Shown here one piece after another: positions 58,266-60,957 of a stretch of 60,957 nt of DNA. The stretch comes from an uncultured Lachnospiraceae bacterium (GTDB lineage Bacteria > Bacillota > Clostridia > Lachnospirales > Lachnospiraceae), in contig CAJUBP010000026.1 of NCBI GenBank assembly GCA_910584585.1, forward strand, positions 1-60,957. The letters are read 5' to 3'. Position 1 is the first letter of the stretch, and each line of letters opens with the position of its first letter. Below the pieces are notes generated by a model. That model worked only from the letters and a program-made list of their open reading frames with translations. It made no database searches and was not told the origin of the DNA. The translations under genes and the position numbers were made by a program.

Positions 58266-58739
58266 CTAATAATGCTTCGCGTCAGCCTTCCTGCGCAACA
58301 CAATTATGGAATAAAAAAATATTCCCGCCAGGCTCCCTATGCTGTCAATACACACGTCTGTAAACCTGCCGGCCCGGCCTGGCACGAATAACTGATGGAA
58401 TTCATCGGTGGCCGCATAGCACACAGACAGCGCCAATGCCAGAAGGATGGTTTTCCTCCTGCTAAATGAATAACATCCCAAATGCGCCAGGAAAAGAATG
58501 GCCAGCAACGCGTACTCGCTCATATGAGCGCCTTTGCGGATGACAAGCTGCATCTTCTCCGCCTGAATGAGCAATTCCTCCTCTGTCTTTTCCTGCCCAA
58601 GCAGCCTGTCCTGCCATTTGGCAATCCGGTAGGATACGGACTGGCTGGTCTGGGAGGATTCCGCTGCATTTTGAGCGGAAAAAAGAAAAATAACTACCAT
58701 CCATACAATCAGCAATATGCCTGTCACATATTTTTTCAT
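58266..58739 (-). CDS. VanZ family membrane protein
   Basis: 157 aa. Four helices, KGAHMSEYALLAILF and ATDEFHQLFVPGRAGRFTDVCIDSIG are the VanZ hallmarks. It is stand-alone; low-level teicoplanin resistance is known for one member, but most have no assigned role. Confidence 0.92.
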   Translation of the reverse strand: MKKYVTGILLIVWMVVIFLFSAQNAAESSQTSQSVSYRIAKWQDRLLGQEKTEEELLIQAEKMQLVIRKGAHMSEYALLAILFLAHLGCYSFSRRKTILLALALSVCYAATDEFHQLFVPGRAGRFTDVCIDSIGSLAGIFFYSIIVLRRKADAKHY

Positions 58740-58833
58740 GATAAGTGCCCCTCCCTTTCGTCCTCAATTAGAGCGTGTTTAAAAATACTCTGGCAAAGCG
58801 GCAGAAATCTGGTTTTCCATGACAATTTTTTTG

Positions 58834-59043
58834 CTGGGAATCCTTTAAGCATACATCCATGGAACGGCTCATCTCCCTGGAAAACTCTGCTTTCCGGCAG
58901 TTCCTTACTCCTGGAAATCCCTTAAGTATACATCCATGGAACGGCTCATCTCCCTGGAAAACTCTGCTTTCCGGCAGTTCCTTACTCCTGGAAATCCCTT
59001 AAGTATACATCCATGGAACGGCTCATTTCCCTGGAAAACTCTG
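58834..59043. repeat. 77-bp tandem repeat made from the nitroreductase 3' end
   Basis: Copies start at 58834, 58911 and 58988. The inner copy is the real gene end (EFSREMSRSMDVYLRDFQE, stop). The middle copy encodes the same peptide and stop; the outer copy has diverged. The period, 77, equals that at the TRIC gene, but the sequences are unrelated. The rest of 58740-58833 shows no gene. Confidence 0.95.
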
Positions 59044-59710
59044 ATTCATACTTTCTTTTCCAGAATGCTTCCATCCATTCCTCATAGCCTTTTGCCTCTG
59101 TCCTCCCTGAAAACATTGCCCGGATTTCCTGGCTGCTTTTCTCCTGATAGGCATTCTCGCAGACAATATCCGAAAGCTGGAACCGTTCCGGTTTCTTCCG
59201 TTCCTTCTGCTGCTGGGTGGGATGCCCGAACACCAGCATACAGGCGGGATACACATATTTAGGAAGAGCCAGAAGCTCTTTCATTTCTTCTGCCCGTTCC
59301 ATCACGTCACCGATATAACAGGAGCCGATTCCAAGACTCTCCGCTGCCGTTACCGCATTCTGGGCCGCAATCACCGCATCCTCTGCTGCCAGTAGCAAAT
59401 CTCCTGTTCCCGGCTTTCTTGGCGAGAGGCCGGCTTCTCTATAAAAGGTAAGCCATTTCCGGCAGTCTGCACAGAAAATCAATACCAGCTTTGCTTTTGC
59501 TATAAAGGGCTGATGGTCACAGAGTTCGGCAAGCCTTTCCCTTTTGCCCTGGTCTGTGATGTCTAAGATCGTGTACAAGAGCTGGCAGCCTGCGGTGGGC
59601 GCCTGGAGGGCAGCATTTAAAATGCTTTCCCGGTCCTCTGGCGAGATTGCTGCCTCGGTAAATACACGGACGGATTTCCTCATGTGGAGCGCTTTTATAA
59701 TTTCATTCAT
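58982..59710 (-). CDS. Nitroreductase family protein
   Basis: 242 aa. It has MRKSVRVFTEAAI with the FMN-binding Arg, ALQAPTAGCQ, and GIGSCYIGDVMERAEE. It is an FMN-dependent NAD(P)H oxidoreductase, substrate unknown. Its last codons form one unit of a tandem repeat, so the present C-terminus may have been shaped by duplication. Confidence 0.93.
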   Translation of the reverse strand: MNEIIKALHMRKSVRVFTEAAISPEDRESILNAALQAPTAGCQLLYTILDITDQGKRERLAELCDHQPFIAKAKLVLIFCADCRKWLTFYREAGLSPRKPGTGDLLLAAEDAVIAAQNAVTAAESLGIGSCYIGDVMERAEEMKELLALPKYVYPACMLVFGHPTQQQKERKKPERFQLSDIVCENAYQEKSSQEIRAMFSGRTEAKGYEEWMEAFWKRKYESEFSREMSRSMDVYLRDFQE

Positions 59711-59797
59711 GTTTGATTTCCTCCATAATTTGATTCTTACATTATATCTTTGAACAAATTTTATTGCAAACTTTTCTTAATTTTTTACCAGTCTGTT

Positions 59798-60652
59798 CTA
59801 TGCAACTATATTGTCTAGATTTAATTTAGAGATATTTTTCCCATCGATAACAAAACCATTTCTTGCTTGTACCTCAATAATAAGCTGACCATTATATTGA
59901 TTTACCATTCCAGCAGCAACCAAAAAGCTCTTGTACCCCTTACTTCTTTTTTTACTGAAATACTTTAAAACTACTGATAAATACTGATAGATAGCCTGGT
60001 TATTATTTTCATACACCGCTCCAACCAACACTTTTATATTGTTATACCTTTCTTCTTCAAATTCCATATATAATTGCCCATATTGATCCATATACGCATT
60101 TTGAAGATTACCATAAACTCCTATCTGTTTTCCAAGATCACTCGTATCAACCATATACCTCCGACTCATTCTGCCTTTAACGGCACCTTCAATATTTTCT
60201 CCTTGTATTATTTTTCCAACATATGATATTTTCTTTCCTTTTCCACTATCAGTTGACCTTTTATCCGTTTTACCCATTCTTTTCTTTTTACGTTCTTCTA
60301 TTAACTGTCTTTTTTCATTAAGCGGCATTGTGACATCCTTGTATAAAGTCCGTACAAAATCATTTACCTGCTTTTCTGTAAAATAACCATTTTCAGAAAC
60401 ATTAACCATATGCGCTTTATAATTCTCAATTCGGTATGGGCATTCATCTTTATGGGAATTATTGGTCGCTTTAAAATGAACCGTACGTCCACCATTCTTT
60501 GCGCTATGAACAGAATACAATTTTGCATAACATTCCTTCCCAGGACAACATACAATACCTGATATATTCATTGCCTGTTTCAGAGATATATTTTCTAAAT
60601 CAATCTCCTTCCATTCACCGTCAACTAAAATTTTACCTGTTTTATATTTCAT
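59798..60652 (-). CDS. Hypothetical protein with zinc-finger-like N-terminus
   Basis: 284 aa from MKYKTGKILVDG (GGAG upstream). It has CCPGKEC, then HFKATNNSHKDECPYR, a C/C-H/C spacing that could bind zinc. A Lys/Arg-rich linker follows, then a domain ending IEVQARNGFVIDGK. The gene is visibly more AT-rich than its neighbours, suggesting acquisition. No family recognised. Confidence 0.7.
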   Translation of the reverse strand: MKYKTGKILVDGEWKEIDLENISLKQAMNISGIVCCPGKECYAKLYSVHSAKNGGRTVHFKATNNSHKDECPYRIENYKAHMVNVSENGYFTEKQVNDFVRTLYKDVTMPLNEKRQLIEERKKKRMGKTDKRSTDSGKGKKISYVGKIIQGENIEGAVKGRMSRRYMVDTSDLGKQIGVYGNLQNAYMDQYGQLYMEFEEERYNNIKVLVGAVYENNNQAIYQYLSVVLKYFSKKRSKGYKSFLVAAGMVNQYNGQLIIEVQARNGFVIDGKNISKLNLDNIVA

Positions 60653-60691
60653 ATAAAAATCTCCATTCCGCCGCCTTTCAGTTGGCGGCAC

Positions 60692-60957
60692 AAATAGTAA
60701 TGAAAGCGATTCACACCCTCAAGTTTTCGTGTTACAATAGACTTGATTTTATAAGGCATTCCCGGCATCAATGTCAGATGCACCCACCCATTTGTTGTTG
60801 ATGTGCAGGTGCGCCTCTTTCATCAAGGTGGGAATACTCTTATTCAGGTTCACGGTGTGAGCCTTGTTTTTGTACCTATTTCACGTTTTTGGCTTAATTT
60901 ACTTTCTTTCACACTAACCTACATTTTGCCGCTGCGCAGCAACACAAATCCGGATGA
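60692..60957 (-). other. Window end: possible fragment of a coding region
   Basis: A short minus-strand frame (about 60755-60860) reads SIPTLMKEAHLHINNKWVGASDIDAGNAL then stop. It looks like real protein but is interrupted upstream by a stop. It may be the tail of a broken gene. Nothing else is seen here. Confidence 0.25.

Noticed and set aside
58834..59043. CRISPR-like array
   Set aside because: Units are contiguous 77-bp copies without spacers and derive from the nitroreductase gene end.
1..60957. tRNA, rRNA or intact transposase genes
   Set aside because: I looked through the intergenic regions and frames and saw none that I could support.

Overview
The window looks like chromosome from a gut-type Lachnospiraceae (Clostridia, Bacillota). 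The support is the conserved minus-strand block rpmE, DUF1385, prmC, prfA with rho next to it, a CIRCE-controlled groES-groEL, strong AGGAGG ribosome sites, a DUF4364 gene, a family II CBS/DRTGG pyrophosphatase, and FeoB-associated and C_GCAxxG small proteins. Genus cannot be fixed from sequence alone. I see no rRNA, tRNA, CRISPR array or intact insertion sequence.

Layout. 1-3.3 kb is a small AT-rich accessory island: a twice-present two-gene module (small protein plus retropepsin-like protease, one protease truncated), an unknown gene and a frameshifted AbiH-type phage-defence gene, bracketed by two copies of the prfA 3' end and terminator. 3.5-11.6 kb is housekeeping: prfA, prmC, DUF1385, rpmE, a Rho with a long repeat insert, then plus-strand malic enzyme, a radical SAM protein and DUF4364. 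11.8-14.4 kb is a large secreted BspA-type repeat protein. 14.8-22.5 kb is a decaying mannoside locus: intact GH2 beta-mannosidase, transglutaminase-like protein, CutC and AraC regulator, with stubs of an ABC permease, its binding lipoprotein and a GH125 mannosidase. 22.5-28.8 kb is a LytTR two-component system with an FtsX-type ABC exporter whose promoter carries a likely LytTR direct-repeat site. 28.9-41.5 kb is mixed metabolism and small membrane proteins (pyrophosphatase, a hendecad-repeat tail-anchored protein, FeoB-associated protein, MerR, deoD, azlCD, purA, TRIC channel, DegV, Hpt). 41.9-44 kb is groESL.

44.8-54 kb is the most interesting block: one minus-strand operon cysD, cysNC, sulfate-binding lipoprotein, cysT, cysW, cysA, then two tandem PAPS-type sulfotransferase-like genes, the second killed by a TGA. 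It imports sulfate, makes APS and PAPS, and ends in sulfotransferases with no reductive gene (no cysH, cysI or cysJ). It therefore reads as a dedicated sulfation pathway rather than sulfur assimilation. nadB-nadC, an AAA-ATPase/PD-(D/E)XK protein, VanZ, a nitroreductase and an unknown zinc-finger-like protein fill 54.2-60.7 kb.

A recurring oddity is duplication of gene 3' ends: prfA, the TRIC channel (77 bp), the nitroreductase (77 bp, 2.7 copies) and groEL (58 bp period) each have extra diverged copies of their own tail lying downstream.
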